DNA of 64,000 bases from Blattabacterium cuenoti (lineage in GTDB: Bacteria; Bacteroidota; Bacteroidia; Flavobacteriales; Blattabacteriaceae), in assembly GCF_014252395.1 (NCBI RefSeq), contig NZ_CP059219.1, positions 110,610 through 174,609 on the forward strand, in the 5' to 3' direction. Under the pieces are notes generated by a model. That model was not told where the DNA came from and did no database searches. It saw nothing but the letters and a program-made list of their open reading frames with translations. This document shows, one piece after another, positions 27,839-36,433 of this stretch. Numbering within the stretch: position 1 is the stretch's first letter; each line of letters starts with the position of its first letter. Made by a program: the position numbers and the translations under genes.

Positions 27839-28624
27839 ATGAATTTTATATATTATTTATTAATTTTATTTATGAGATTTATACAAATATTGTTAATATT
27901 ATTATGGAGAATTTGGTTTTTTTTTATTAATATATTTTTAGTTCCTTTATGGGCTGGAGCTTCTATTCCTTTTCTTTTTAAAGAAAAATATTATCCAATA
28001 GCATATTGGTTTCATCAAATGTGGGCCAGAAGTAATCTATTTCTTATGGGATTTTGGTATGTTTTAGAAAAAGATGAAGAAATATTGGATAATAATAAAC
28101 AATATGTAATTATAAGTAATCATAGTTCTATTATAGATATTATGTTAATTTATTCTTTAATGAGAAATCACCCTTTAGTTTTTGTAGGAAAAGCAGAATT
28201 ATCTAAACTTCCTCTTTTTGGATTTGTTTATAAAAATAGTAATATTTTAATTGATAGAAAAAATTTATCTAGTAGTATAAAAGTATTTAAAAAAATACAA
28301 GATAAAGTAGATTCTGGAAAAAGTGTTTGTATTTTTCCAGAAGGAGGAGTTCCTCATCCTTCTATTTTTTTAGATCATTTTAAAAGTGGAGCTTTTTTTA
28401 TAGCCATTTTAAAAAAAATACCCATTATTCCTTTTACTATAGGTGATATAAAAAAAAAATTTCCAAACTTTTCTATTATAAAAGGTATACCAGGAAAAAT
28501 AAGAATAAAACAACATCATTCCATTTCAACAAAAAATTTATCATTAAAAGATAAAAATTATTTAAAAAATAAATGTTTTAATTTAATTCAACACCAATTA
28601 AAAAAATTTGAAAATAATAAATAA
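27839..28624 (+). CDS. plsC: 1-acyl-sn-glycerol-3-phosphate acyltransferase (PlsC family)
   Basis: A 261-residue membrane acyltransferase that forms phosphatidic acid. One or two N-terminal hydrophobic helices (residues 1–45) precede the acyltransferase core. The catalytic NHSSIIDIML (HxxxxD form) is near residue 95. A glycerol-phosphate binding region around LFGFVYKNSNILIDR and the FPEGGVPHP motif near residue 170 follow. PlsC is the likely assignment, though other lysophospholipid acyltransferases share these motifs. rnhA follows after 17 bases. Confidence 0.88.
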   Translation: MNFIYYLLILFMRFIQILLILLWRIWFFFINIFLVPLWAGASIPFLFKEKYYPIAYWFHQMWARSNLFLMGFWYVLEKDEEILDNNKQYVIISNHSSIIDIMLIYSLMRNHPLVFVGKAELSKLPLFGFVYKNSNILIDRKNLSSSIKVFKKIQDKVDSGKSVCIFPEGGVPHPSIFLDHFKSGAFFIAILKKIPIIPFTIGDIKKKFPNFSIIKGIPGKIRIKQHHSISTKNLSLKDKNYLKNKCFNLIQHQLKKFENNK

Positions 28625-28641
28625 TAATATAAATTTTTATT

Positions 28642-29124
28642 GTGAACAATAAAATTTACATTTATACAGATGGATCTTCAAGAGGAAATCCTGGACCAGG
28701 AGGATATGGAGTATTTATAGAAATACTTATTGGAAGTTTTTATACTAGAAAAGTTTTATATGAAGGATTTCGTTATACTACAAATAATCGTATGGAATTA
28801 TTAGCAGTAATAGTAGGATTAGAAAAAATTTTAAAAAAAAAACAAAATATTACTGTTTTTACCGATTCAAAATATATAGTTAATTCTATTACAAATAATT
28901 GGATTTATAAATGGAAAAAAAATAATTTTTATAAAAAAAAAAATATAGATTTATGGAAGAGACTTTTATATATATATCATCAACATTTTATTATTTTTCA
29001 TTGGATTAAAGGTCACAATAATCATTATATTAATGATTATTGTGACCGATTATCTATAAAAGCTTCTCAAAAAAAAAATCTAAAAATAGATTATGTTTAT
29101 GAAAATCTAAATCCATTTAGATAA
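28642..29124 (+). CDS. rnhA: Ribonuclease HI
   Basis: RNase HI cuts the RNA strand of RNA:DNA hybrids. The 160-residue protein starts at GTG and has the carboxylate set: Asp in IYTDGSSRGNPGPGGYG, Glu in NNRMELLAV, Asp in FTDSKYI and Asp in NDYCDRLS, plus the flexible His in KGHNNH. The codons for the last two are built from a perfect 17-bp inverted repeat at 29011–29047. The 3' end overlaps the convergent methyltransferase by 28 bases. Confidence 0.94.
   Translation: MNNKIYIYTDGSSRGNPGPGGYGVFIEILIGSFYTRKVLYEGFRYTTNNRMELLAVIVGLEKILKKKQNITVFTDSKYIVNSITNNWIYKWKKNNFYKKKNIDLWKRLLYIYHQHFIIFHWIKGHNNHYINDYCDRLSIKASQKKNLKIDYVYENLNPFR
29011..29047. repeat. Perfect 17-bp inverted repeat in rnhA
   Basis: GGTCACAATAATCATTA (29011–29027), spacer TAT, then TAATGATTATTGTGACC (29031–29047), an exact reverse complement. 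In RNA this would be a long, stable stem with a 3-base loop. It lies within the active-site codons GHNNHYINDYCD, 78 bases before the rnhA stop and 50 bases before the end of the facing gene. Confidence 0.9.
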
Positions 29125-29792
29125 TATCTTTGTCTAATAATTTCATATATTATTATAGACATAGCATTACTTACATTCAATGAATCTATAGTTCCAAACA
29201 TAGGAATAGTTATGATTTTTTTAGTTTTATTTAACCAAATATTAGATACTCCTTTATCCTCAGATCCTAAAATAATAGCTATCTTAGAAAAAGATAGATT
29301 TGTTTTATACAAATTTTTTGCGTTTTTATAAATTCCTGTTACTACAATTTTAATATTATTTTTTTGTAACCAAGATACAATCAATTTTATTTCATTTTCT
29401 ATAATAATTTTACTTGTAAAAACACTTCCTAAACTAGATCTAATTATATTAGAATTAAAAATATAAGTTTTAATATTACATAATATAATAAAATGAGCAC
29501 CTGCAGCATTAGCCGTTCTTAACATAGCCCCTAAATTACCAGGTTTCTCAATTCCATCGAATATAAGTATTAAACAATTATTAGTAATTTTTATATTTTT
29601 TAGTTTATTTACAGTATGTTCTTTAAACAAGGCTGCAATTCCATCTGAATTTTCTCTATATACTAATTTTTTAAAATTTTTTTTATTTATTAAATAAGTA
29701 ATAGAAAAAAAAGGTTTAATTATATTATAATTATAGAATATTTTGTCATATATAAATATTTTTTTTGGAAAAAAATTACCTTTTATAGCCAT
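29097..29792 (-). CDS. TrmH/SpoU family RNA 2'-O-methyltransferase
   Basis: A 231-residue SPOUT methyltransferase. The three family motifs are present: FDGIEKPGNLGAMLRTANAAG (motif 1), IILGSEDKGVSN (motif 2) and IPMFGTIDSLNVSNAMSIIIYE (motif 3), which together form the trefoil knot that binds SAM. The substrate, tRNA Gm18 or a 23S rRNA position, cannot be assigned. An N-terminal region of ~75 residues may be the diverged RNA-binding part. It overlaps the end of rnhA in antisense. Confidence 0.87.
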   Translation of the reverse strand: MAIKGNFFPKKIFIYDKIFYNYNIIKPFFSITYLINKKNFKKLVYRENSDGIAALFKEHTVNKLKNIKITNNCLILIFDGIEKPGNLGAMLRTANAAGAHFIILCNIKTYIFNSNIIRSSLGSVFTSKIIIENEIKLIVSWLQKNNIKIVVTGIYKNAKNLYKTNLSFSKIAIILGSEDKGVSNIWLNKTKKIITIPMFGTIDSLNVSNAMSIIIYEIIRQRYYLNGFRFS

Positions 29793-29910
29793 TTCAAACT
29801 CTTTTATACCTTCAACGATAAATAAATAATTTTTTTTTTTAAAATTTTTATTAAATTTTTAATTTTCGTATTTTGCGAACTATATATTTTCATTTTTCAA
29901 TTATAGGTTA

Positions 29911-30326
29911 ATGAAATTTATTAAAAAATATGATGATATAGCTTATATGAAACTTGCTATTGAGCAATCAAAATTATCTTTTTGTAAAAAAAAAAAGTAG
30001 GTGCTATTATTGTTAATAATAATAAAATTATATCTAACGGATATAATCAAACTCCTAATGGATTTGATAATATATGTGAAGAAAAAAATGGTTCTACTAA
30101 ATGGTATGTAATACATGCAGAAGCAAATGCTATTTTAAAAATATCGTCATCTTATTTTTCTTGTGAAAAAGCTTCAATCTATATAACACATTCTCCATGT
30201 AAAGAATGTAGTAAATTGATTTATTTATCTAAAATTAAAAGAGTTATATATTTATATAAAAAAAATGATAACGGATTATCTTTTTTAAAAAAATTAAAAA
30301 TAAAAATAAAAAAACTTATTTTTTAA
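29911..30326 (+). pseudogene. dCMP deaminase, reading frame broken at an A11 tract (possibly slippage-rescued)
   Basis: Translation from ATG 29911 runs 29 codons and meets TAG at 29998, just after eleven consecutive A (29986–29996). One added A restores a 138-residue protein ending at TAA 30324–30326. That protein has the zinc and proton-transfer motif HAEANAIL, the second zinc motif SPCKECSKLI, and flavobacterial dCMP deaminase wording (CK...VGAIIVNN, NGYNQTPNGFDNICEE, TKWYVIHAEA). No other lesion is visible, so this may be a recent break or a gene read through by polymerase slippage. The enzyme would make dUMP for ThyA, also in this window. Confidence 0.88.
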
Positions 30327-30328
30327 AA

Positions 30329-30411
30329 ACCCAGATGGCGAAACAGGTAGACGCACTGGACTCAAAATCCAGTGATTTTATATCATGCGGGTTCGAGTCC
30401 CGCTCTGGGTA
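30329..30411 (+). tRNA. tRNA-Leu (anticodon CAA)
   Basis: Acceptor ACCCAGA (30329–30335) pairs with TCTGGGT (30404–30410), discriminator A at 30411. Anticodon stem CTGGA/TCCAG encloses CTCAAAA, giving CAA. The long variable arm and GCGGG-TTCGAGT-CCCGC T arm are typical for leucine. It starts 2 bases after the dCMP deaminase frame and ends 5 bases before the ureC stop on the other strand. Confidence 0.97.
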
Positions 30412-30416
30412 TTTTT

Positions 30417-32126
30417 TTAAAATAAAAAATACCTTTGAGATAATGGTAAAATATTAGAAGGATTAGAAACTATTTTTTTTCCATTTATATAAACATTATA
30501 AGTTTTTGGATCTACTTCTATATTAGGTATTTCTTGATTTAAAATCATATTCTTTTTAGATAAAAAACGACATCCTTTTACTATTTTTATTTGTTTTTTT
30601 ATTTTATTTTTTTCAAAAAATCCATTATTTATAGCACTTACAGAAACAAATACACTACTTAATTTTGGTTCAAAATAACCAAACATTTTACGATACATAA
30701 ATGGTTGAGGAGTAGGTATAGTAGCGTTAGGATCACCCATTCCTGCATATACAATCATTCCACTTTTTATTACTAATTCTGGTTTTACTCCAAAAAAAGA
30801 AGGTTTCCATAACACTAAATCTGCCATTTTTCCAATATGAATAGATCCTACATATTCTGATATACCATGAGTAATAGCAGGATTAATAGTATATTTAGAA
30901 ATATATCGCTTTACTCTAAAATTATCATTTTTATTATTTTTTTCTTCATTAAGAATTCCTCTTTGTTTTTTCATTTTATCCGCTGTTTGCCATGTACGTT
31001 TTACTATTTCACCTATTCTACCCATAGCTTGAGAATCTGAACTAATCATACTAATAGCACCTATATCATGTAAAATCCCCTCAGCACTAATAGTTTCAGA
31101 TCTTATACGTGATTTAGCAAACGCTAAATCTTCTGGTAAATTAGAATCTAAATGATGACATATCATTAACATATCCAAATGTTCATCTATAGTATTGCAA
31201 GTATAAGGCATAGTAGGACTTGTAGATGAAGGTAATATATTAGAAAAGGATATAACTTTTAATAAATCAGGAGCATGTCCTCCTCCAGCACCTTCTGTAT
31301 GATAAGTATGAATAGTACGCCCTTTAAATATTTTTAAAGTATCTTCTACATAACCAGATTCATTTAATGAATCAGTATGAATATTAACTTGTACATCTAA
31401 TTTTTCTGATACATTTAAACATTGATCAATAACGTGTGGTGTACTTCCCCAATCTTCATGTATTTTTAATCCTCCAGCTCCAGCTTCTATTTGTTCAATT
31501 AATGCATCTGGATGAGAACTATTTCCACTTGCAAGAAAAATAAAATTAATAGGTACGTGATCTGTACTTTTTAACATTCTTTGAATATTCCAAACTCCTG
31601 AAGTACAATTTGTTGCTATACTACCAGTAGCGGGGCCTGATCCTCCTCCAATAATAGTAGTTGTTCCATTTTCTAATGCTACTTCAAATAATTGAGGACA
31701 TATATAATGTACATGACTATCTATACTTCCAGCTGTTACTATTATATTTTCTGAAGAAATAACTTCTGTTCCAACTCCAATATACATATTAGGAGTAACT
31801 CCATCCATAAAATATGGATTTCCTGCTTTTCCTATTCCAACAATAACACCATTTTTTATTCCTATGTCTGCTTTTATAATACCATAGTAGTCAATAATGA
31901 TAGCGTTTGTTAAAACTAAATCTAAAATTCCTTCTTTTCTTGTAGCAAATGGATGTTGTCCCATCCCATCTCTAATAACTTTTCCTCCTCCAAATACACA
32001 TTCATCTCCATAAATAGTATAATCTTTTTCTATTTCAATCCATAAAGAGGTATCTCCTAAACGAATTTTATCTCCTGTAGTAGGACCATACATACTTGCA
32101 TAAGATTCTCTATCTATTTTTTTCAT
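30417..32126 (-). CDS. ureC: Urease subunit alpha
   Basis: The catalytic subunit, hydrolysing urea to ammonia and carbamate with two nickel ions. From ATG 32126 it has 569 residues, the normal size. Nickel and active-site residues are all visible: SHVHYICP (two His), GLKIHEDWG (carbamylated Lys), [24 protein letters not shown], the flap CHHLD with its Cys, and SSDSQAMGR (nickel Asp). An in-frame ATG at 32153 would add nine residues inside ureAB and is less likely. Its start overlaps the ureAB end by 17 bases. In cockroach symbionts urease is linked to nitrogen recycling from host waste. Confidence 0.97.
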   Translation of the reverse strand: MKKIDRESYASMYGPTTGDKIRLGDTSLWIEIEKDYTIYGDECVFGGGKVIRDGMGQHPFATRKEGILDLVLTNAIIIDYYGIIKADIGIKNGVIVGIGKAGNPYFMDGVTPNMYIGVGTEVISSENIIVTAGSIDSHVHYICPQLFEVALENGTTTIIGGGSGPATGSIATNCTSGVWNIQRMLKSTDHVPINFIFLASGNSSHPDALIEQIEAGAGGLKIHEDWGSTPHVIDQCLNVSEKLDVQVNIHTDSLNESGYVEDTLKIFKGRTIHTYHTEGAGGGHAPDLLKVISFSNILPSSTSPTMPYTCNTIDEHLDMLMICHHLDSNLPEDLAFAKSRIRSETISAEGILHDIGAISMISSDSQAMGRIGEIVKRTWQTADKMKKQRGILNEEKNNKNDNFRVKRYISKYTINPAITHGISEYVGSIHIGKMADLVLWKPSFFGVKPELVIKSGMIVYAGMGDPNATIPTPQPFMYRKMFGYFEPKLSSVFVSVSAINNGFFEKNKIKKQIKIVKGCRFLSKKNMILNQEIPNIEVDPKTYNVYINGKKIVSNPSNILPLSQRYFLF

Positions 32127-32748
32127 ATTTTTTTTCTTTTCCTGAAAATCCATAAACTTTTTTTCTTCCTCCTATTTCTACTAAAATTACTTTTTTTGTT
32201 TCACCTGGTTCAAAACGAACAGACCTTCCAGAAGGAATATCTAATTTATATCCATTAGTTCCTTCTCTATCAAAAATAAGGGCAGAATTAGTTTCATAAA
32301 AATGAAAATGTGAACCTACTTGAATAGGACGATTTCCTGTATTGGATACTACTCTCTCTATACGAGGTCTTCCAGGTAATAAAATAATATCTTCCTCAAG
32401 AAGATTATATTGTCCTGGAATGATATTGGAATTTTTCTTTACTTTTTTTTTGATAGGATTATGTATAGTTACTAATTTAGTTCCATCAGGAAAAGTAGCT
32501 TCTACTTGAACATTATTAAGTAATTCATATACTCCATCCATAACTTGTTCATTATTAAGAATATTTCCAGCTTCATCCATAAGTTCTTTCACCGTTTTTC
32601 CATCACGAGCACCTTCCATAACATAATGAGTTATTAAAGCTAAAGATTCAGGATAATTTAATTTTAATCCTCTTTTTAAACGTTTTTTTGCCAATTCTCC
32701 AGCCATATGCAGAAGAATTTTTTCCTTTTCATAAGAAGTTAAATGCAT
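32110..32748 (-). CDS. ureAB: Urease gamma–beta fusion subunit
   Basis: A 212-residue fusion of the two small urease subunits. Residues 1 to ~100 are gamma: [41 protein letters not shown]. After a short linker, residues ~115–212 are beta: [52 protein letters not shown]. Helicobacter has a similar gamma-beta fusion, while many bacteria keep ureA and ureB separate. Translation runs into ureC with a 17-base overlap. The nickel-loading genes ureEFGD are not in the window. Confidence 0.96.
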   Translation of the reverse strand: MHLTSYEKEKILLHMAGELAKKRLKRGLKLNYPESLALITHYVMEGARDGKTVKELMDEAGNILNNEQVMDGVYELLNNVQVEATFPDGTKLVTIHNPIKKKVKKNSNIIPGQYNLLEEDIILLPGRPRIERVVSNTGNRPIQVGSHFHFYETNSALIFDREGTNGYKLDIPSGRSVRFEPGETKKVILVEIGGRKKVYGFSGKEKKYEKNR

Positions 32749-33006
32749 ACTTTCTTTAAGTTATTTAATATCATTGCAAGAACAGTTATACAAGTTTAAA
32801 GTTATGAAATATTATAATAATATTTTTTATATTTTTTTTAATAAAAAATTTGATTTTTTAAAAAAATTGTATTAAAAAAACAAAATTATAAATAGTAATG
32901 AATATATTCATAACGAATTCAAAATTGTTTTAAAAGTTTCTCTACACAAATTATCATTATTTTTGTTATCATCAGTAATGGAAAAATTGTAAAAAATCAT
33001 TAAAAA
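32749..33006. promoter_or_regulatory. Intergenic region between divergent urease and threonine operons
   Basis: 258 bases, almost all A and T, separate the ureAB and thrA starts and should hold promoters for both. A plus-strand TATTTTTG at 32958–32965 fits the Bacteroidota -7 consensus TAnnTTTG, 42 bases before the thrA ATG, with a poor -33 (TTTC at 32937–32940). On the minus strand CAAAATTA at 32881–32888 reads TAATTTTG, also a match. Matches this short are frequent in such DNA. I saw no riboswitch and no threonine-rich leader peptide. Confidence 0.35.
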
Positions 33007-35457
33007 ATGCAAGTTTTAAAATTTGGGGGGAGTTCCGTAGCACATTCTAATGCAATAAAACGTATTTGTTCTTTGCTAGAAAAAAAACCAAAAGGAAGAT
33101 ATGCTATTGTTGTATCTGCATTAGGAAATATTACCGATCAATTAATACAATGTGGTAAATTAGCATCTGAAAGAAAAAATGTTTATAAAAATATATTAGA
33201 AGAAATAGAAATTCGTCATCTTAATCTCATAAGAGAATTATTTCCAATAACTTATCAAAGTCATTTGATAAGTTGGATTAAAAAAAATATTAATGATTTA
33301 GAAAGTTTATGTGATGGAATTTTTCAAGTAGAAGAATTATCAAAACGTTCTTTAGACAAAATAATGAGTTTTGGAGAATTAAGTTCTTCTTTTCTTATTG
33401 CAGAAAAATTAAAACAGTCTGGATTAGATACAATATGTAAAGATAGCAGAGATTTAATTATTACTGATTATCAATTTGGATGTGCTCAAGTAGATTTTAT
33501 TACAAGTAATCATCATATTGTTCAATTTTTTCGTGAAAAAACATCAGAATATATTGTTTTACCTGGATTTATAGGTTCTACATTGGAAAACGAAACTACA
33601 ACTCTTGGAAGAGGAGGATCTGATTATACAGCTGCTATTTTAGCAGCTGCTATATCTGCTAGTTTACTTGAAATATGGACAGATGTAAGTGGAATGATGA
33701 CAGCCAACCCAAAAGTAGTAAATCAAGCTTTTCCTATTAAGGAAATTTCTTATGAAGAAGCAATGGAATTATCTCATTTTGGAGCAAAGGTTATATATCC
33801 TCCTACAATACAACCTGCTATGAAAAAACATATTCCTATACAAATTAGGAATACTTTTTCTCCTTCAGATCCAGGTACTTTAATTTATATTAGTAAAAAT
33901 ACAAATATTAGTCAACCTGTAACTGGTATTTCTGGAATTCAGAATATGGCTTTATTAACTCTTGAAGGAAGTGGAATGGTAGGAATACCAGGATATTCTA
34001 AACGTTTATTTGAAGCTTTATCACGTGAAAAAATAAATGTTATATTTATAACTCAAAGTTCTTCAGAACATTCAATAACTACCGGTATTCATGAAATGGA
34101 TGTAATTAAAGCAAAAGCTGTAATAGATAGTGAATTTTCTCAAGAAATTCATCAAAGAAGAATAGATCCATTAAGAATAGAAAAAGACCTTTGTATTATC
34201 GCTGTAGTAGGTGATAATATGAAAAATCTTCATGGAACTAGTGGTAAAATGTTTTCTTCTTTAGGTAGAAATAGTATTAATGTAAGAGCTATAGCTCAAG
34301 GTTCTACTGAAAAAAATATATCAGCAGTTATTAAAAAAAATGATTTTAAAAAAGCATTGAATACTTTACATGAAGCTTTTTTTGAAAGTCCTCCAAAACA
34401 AATTAATTTATTTATTTGTGGAGTAGGAAAAGTAGGTAGTAAACTTTTAGAACAGATAAATCAACAACAAAATTATTTATTAGAAGAATTAAAATTACAA
34501 GTAAGGATTATAGGATTAGCTAATAGTAGAAATATGTATTTTAATGAACATGGAATAAATTTAAATCAGTGGAATAAATATCTTAATAAAGAAGATAATA
34601 AAATAATGAATATTTATTCTTTTATGGAAAAAGTATGGAAATTTAATCTAAGAAATAGTTTATTTGTTGATAATACAGCTAGTGAAAAAATGGCTATGAC
34701 TTATGATAAATTTTTAAAAAACGGAATAGGTGTTATTACTTGTAATAAAATAGCATGTTCATCTGATTACGATCATTATAAAAAATTAAAAACTCTTTCT
34801 AGACATTTTAAAGCTCCATTTTTATTTGAAACTAATGTAGGAGCTAGTTTACCAGTTATTAGTACCTTAAATGATCTTATAAATAGTGGAGATAAAATCA
34901 ATAAAATAGAAGCTGTTTTATCAGGAAGTTTAAATTTTATATTTAATCATTTTATAGGAAAAAAATCTTTTTTAGAAGTAATTAAAGAAGCTCAATTAAA
35001 AGGATACACAGAACCAGATCCACGTATTGATTTAAGCGGATTAGATGTCATGCGAAAAATACTTATTTTAGCAAGAGAATGTGGTTCTTCATTAGAATTA
35101 AGTGATATTAATCAAAAATCTTTTCTTCCTGAAAGTTGTTACAATTGTCCTTCTATAGATCATTTTTATGAAGAATTATATAAATATAAAGATTACTTTT
35201 TTAAAATTAGAGATGAAGCAGAAAAAGAAAAAAAACGTTTACGTTTTATTGCACGTTATGAAAATGGAGTTGCTTCTGTTGGTCTAGAATTTGTTAAACA
35301 AAGTCATCCTTTTTTTCAATTAGAAGGAAAAGATAATATGGTTTTATATAATACATATCGTTATGCTGAACAACCTCTTATTATAAAAGGAGCAGGGGCT
35401 GGAGCAGAAGTAACTGCATCTGGTGTTTTTTCAGATATTATTAAAGCTACTAAATAA
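33007..35457 (+). CDS. thrA: Bifunctional aspartate kinase/homoserine dehydrogenase I
   Basis: An 816-residue fusion that catalyses the first and third steps from aspartate toward threonine. Residues ~1–290 are the kinase: MQVLKFGGSSVAHSNAI, DKIMSFGELSSSF, TLGRGGSDYTAAILA and EIWTDVSGMMTANP. ACT regulatory domains with LLTLEGSGMVGIPG and VVGDNMKNLHGTSGKMFSSL follow to ~460. The rest is homoserine dehydrogenase: FICGVGKVGSKLL (NADP loop), GASLPVISTLNDL, LSGSLNFIFNHF and the DPRIDLSGLDVMRKILIL block. Retained ACT domains imply feedback control is still possible. It starts the thrABC operon; thrB follows after 5 bases. Confidence 0.97.
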   Translation: MQVLKFGGSSVAHSNAIKRICSLLEKKPKGRYAIVVSALGNITDQLIQCGKLASERKNVYKNILEEIEIRHLNLIRELFPITYQSHLISWIKKNINDLESLCDGIFQVEELSKRSLDKIMSFGELSSSFLIAEKLKQSGLDTICKDSRDLIITDYQFGCAQVDFITSNHHIVQFFREKTSEYIVLPGFIGSTLENETTTLGRGGSDYTAAILAAAISASLLEIWTDVSGMMTANPKVVNQAFPIKEISYEEAMELSHFGAKVIYPPTIQPAMKKHIPIQIRNTFSPSDPGTLIYISKNTNISQPVTGISGIQNMALLTLEGSGMVGIPGYSKRLFEALSREKINVIFITQSSSEHSITTGIHEMDVIKAKAVIDSEFSQEIHQRRIDPLRIEKDLCIIAVVGDNMKNLHGTSGKMFSSLGRNSINVRAIAQGSTEKNISAVIKKNDFKKALNTLHEAFFESPPKQINLFICGVGKVGSKLLEQINQQQNYLLEELKLQVRIIGLANSRNMYFNEHGINLNQWNKYLNKEDNKIMNIYSFMEKVWKFNLRNSLFVDNTASEKMAMTYDKFLKNGIGVITCNKIACSSDYDHYKKLKTLSRHFKAPFLFETNVGASLPVISTLNDLINSGDKINKIEAVLSGSLNFIFNHFIGKKSFLEVIKEAQLKGYTEPDPRIDLSGLDVMRKILILARECGSSLELSDINQKSFLPESCYNCPSIDHFYEELYKYKDYFFKIRDEAEKEKKRLRFIARYENGVASVGLEFVKQSHPFFQLEGKDNMVLYNTYRYAEQPLIIKGAGAGAEVTASGVFSDIIKATK
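33249..33274. repeat. 11-bp inverted repeat in thrA
   Basis: AACTTATCAAA (33249–33259) and TTTGATAAGTT (33264–33274) are exact complements around GTCA. It lies within the kinase part of thrA, far from the start. It could fold as a weak hairpin in mRNA; chance is a fair explanation. Confidence 0.5.
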
Positions 35458-35462
35458 AAATC

Positions 35463-36416
35463 ATGAAGGGGATTAAAATATTGGCGCCAGCTACTGTAGC
35501 TAATCTTGCTTGTGGATTTGATGTTATTGGATTAGCTTTAGATTTTCCAAAAGATGAAATTTTTTTATATAAATCTAATATACCAGGAATACGTATTAAT
35601 AAAATAGATGGAAGTTCTTTACCTAAAGATCCAAAAAAAAATGTAGCATTCGTAGCTTTACAATATTTTTTAAAAAAATATAAACAAAAACAAAAATTTG
35701 AAAAAAAAGATCAAATAGGATTTGATATAGAACTTATTAAAAATATTCATCCTGGAAGTGGAATTGGATCCAGTGCAGCTAGTGCTGCTGGTGTTGTTTT
35801 AGGAGCTAATATTTTACTAGGTAATCCTTTTAATACTATACAATTAATACGTTTTGCTATGGAAGGAGAACGTGTAGCAAGTGGATCTGCTCATGCTGAT
35901 AATGTAGCTCCTGCTATCATGGGAGGTTTAACGTTAGTTAGAAGTTATAATCCTTTAGATATCACTAAATTACATTCTCCTAAAGAATTATGGGTTAGTA
36001 TTATACATCCACAAATTGAAATAAAAACATCAGATGCAAGAGAAATATTAAAACAAAAAATATTAATGACAGATGCTATTAAACAATGGGGAAATATAGG
36101 GGCATTAGTAGCAGGTTTATATCAAGAAAATTATGCTTTGATAAGTAGATCTTTAGAAGATGTTATTGTAGAACCTATACGAGCAATGTTAATTCCAGCA
36201 TTTTATGAATTAAAAATAAGATGCAAAGAAATAGGAGCTTTAGGTGGAGGTATTTCTGGTTCAGGTCCTTCTGTTTTCATGTTAAGCAAAGGAAATTATA
36301 CAGCAAAAAAAGTTACTGAAGTAATGAATTATGTTTATTCTCCATTAAAAGTGGATTATAAAACTTATACTTCTCCTATTAATCATTTAGGAGTTAAATG
36401 GTTAAAAATTAAATAA
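35463..36416 (+). CDS. thrB: Homoserine kinase
   Basis: ThrB phosphorylates homoserine for threonine synthesis. The 317-residue GHMP kinase shows the N-terminal LAPATVANLACGFDVIGLAL, the ATP loop HPGSGIGSSAASAAGVVLGAN near residue 100, GSAHADNVAPAIMGG and the C-terminal LGGGISGSGPSVFML. It lies between thrA (5 bases) and thrC (17 bases), all in the same direction, forming one operon. Confidence 0.97.
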   Translation: MKGIKILAPATVANLACGFDVIGLALDFPKDEIFLYKSNIPGIRINKIDGSSLPKDPKKNVAFVALQYFLKKYKQKQKFEKKDQIGFDIELIKNIHPGSGIGSSAASAAGVVLGANILLGNPFNTIQLIRFAMEGERVASGSAHADNVAPAIMGGLTLVRSYNPLDITKLHSPKELWVSIIHPQIEIKTSDAREILKQKILMTDAIKQWGNIGALVAGLYQENYALISRSLEDVIVEPIRAMLIPAFYELKIRCKEIGALGGGISGSGPSVFMLSKGNYTAKKVTEVMNYVYSPLKVDYKTYTSPINHLGVKWLKIK

Positions 36417-36433
36417 ATAATTTATAAAATATT

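Noticed and set aside
32127-32153. Nine-codon upstream extension of ureC
   Set aside because: It overlaps the ureAB reading frame further, while ATG 32126 gives the usual urease alpha start.
32899-32934. Short ORF in the thrA leader as an attenuator peptide
   Set aside because: Eleven codons with only one Thr and a few Ile; no alternative hairpins seen.
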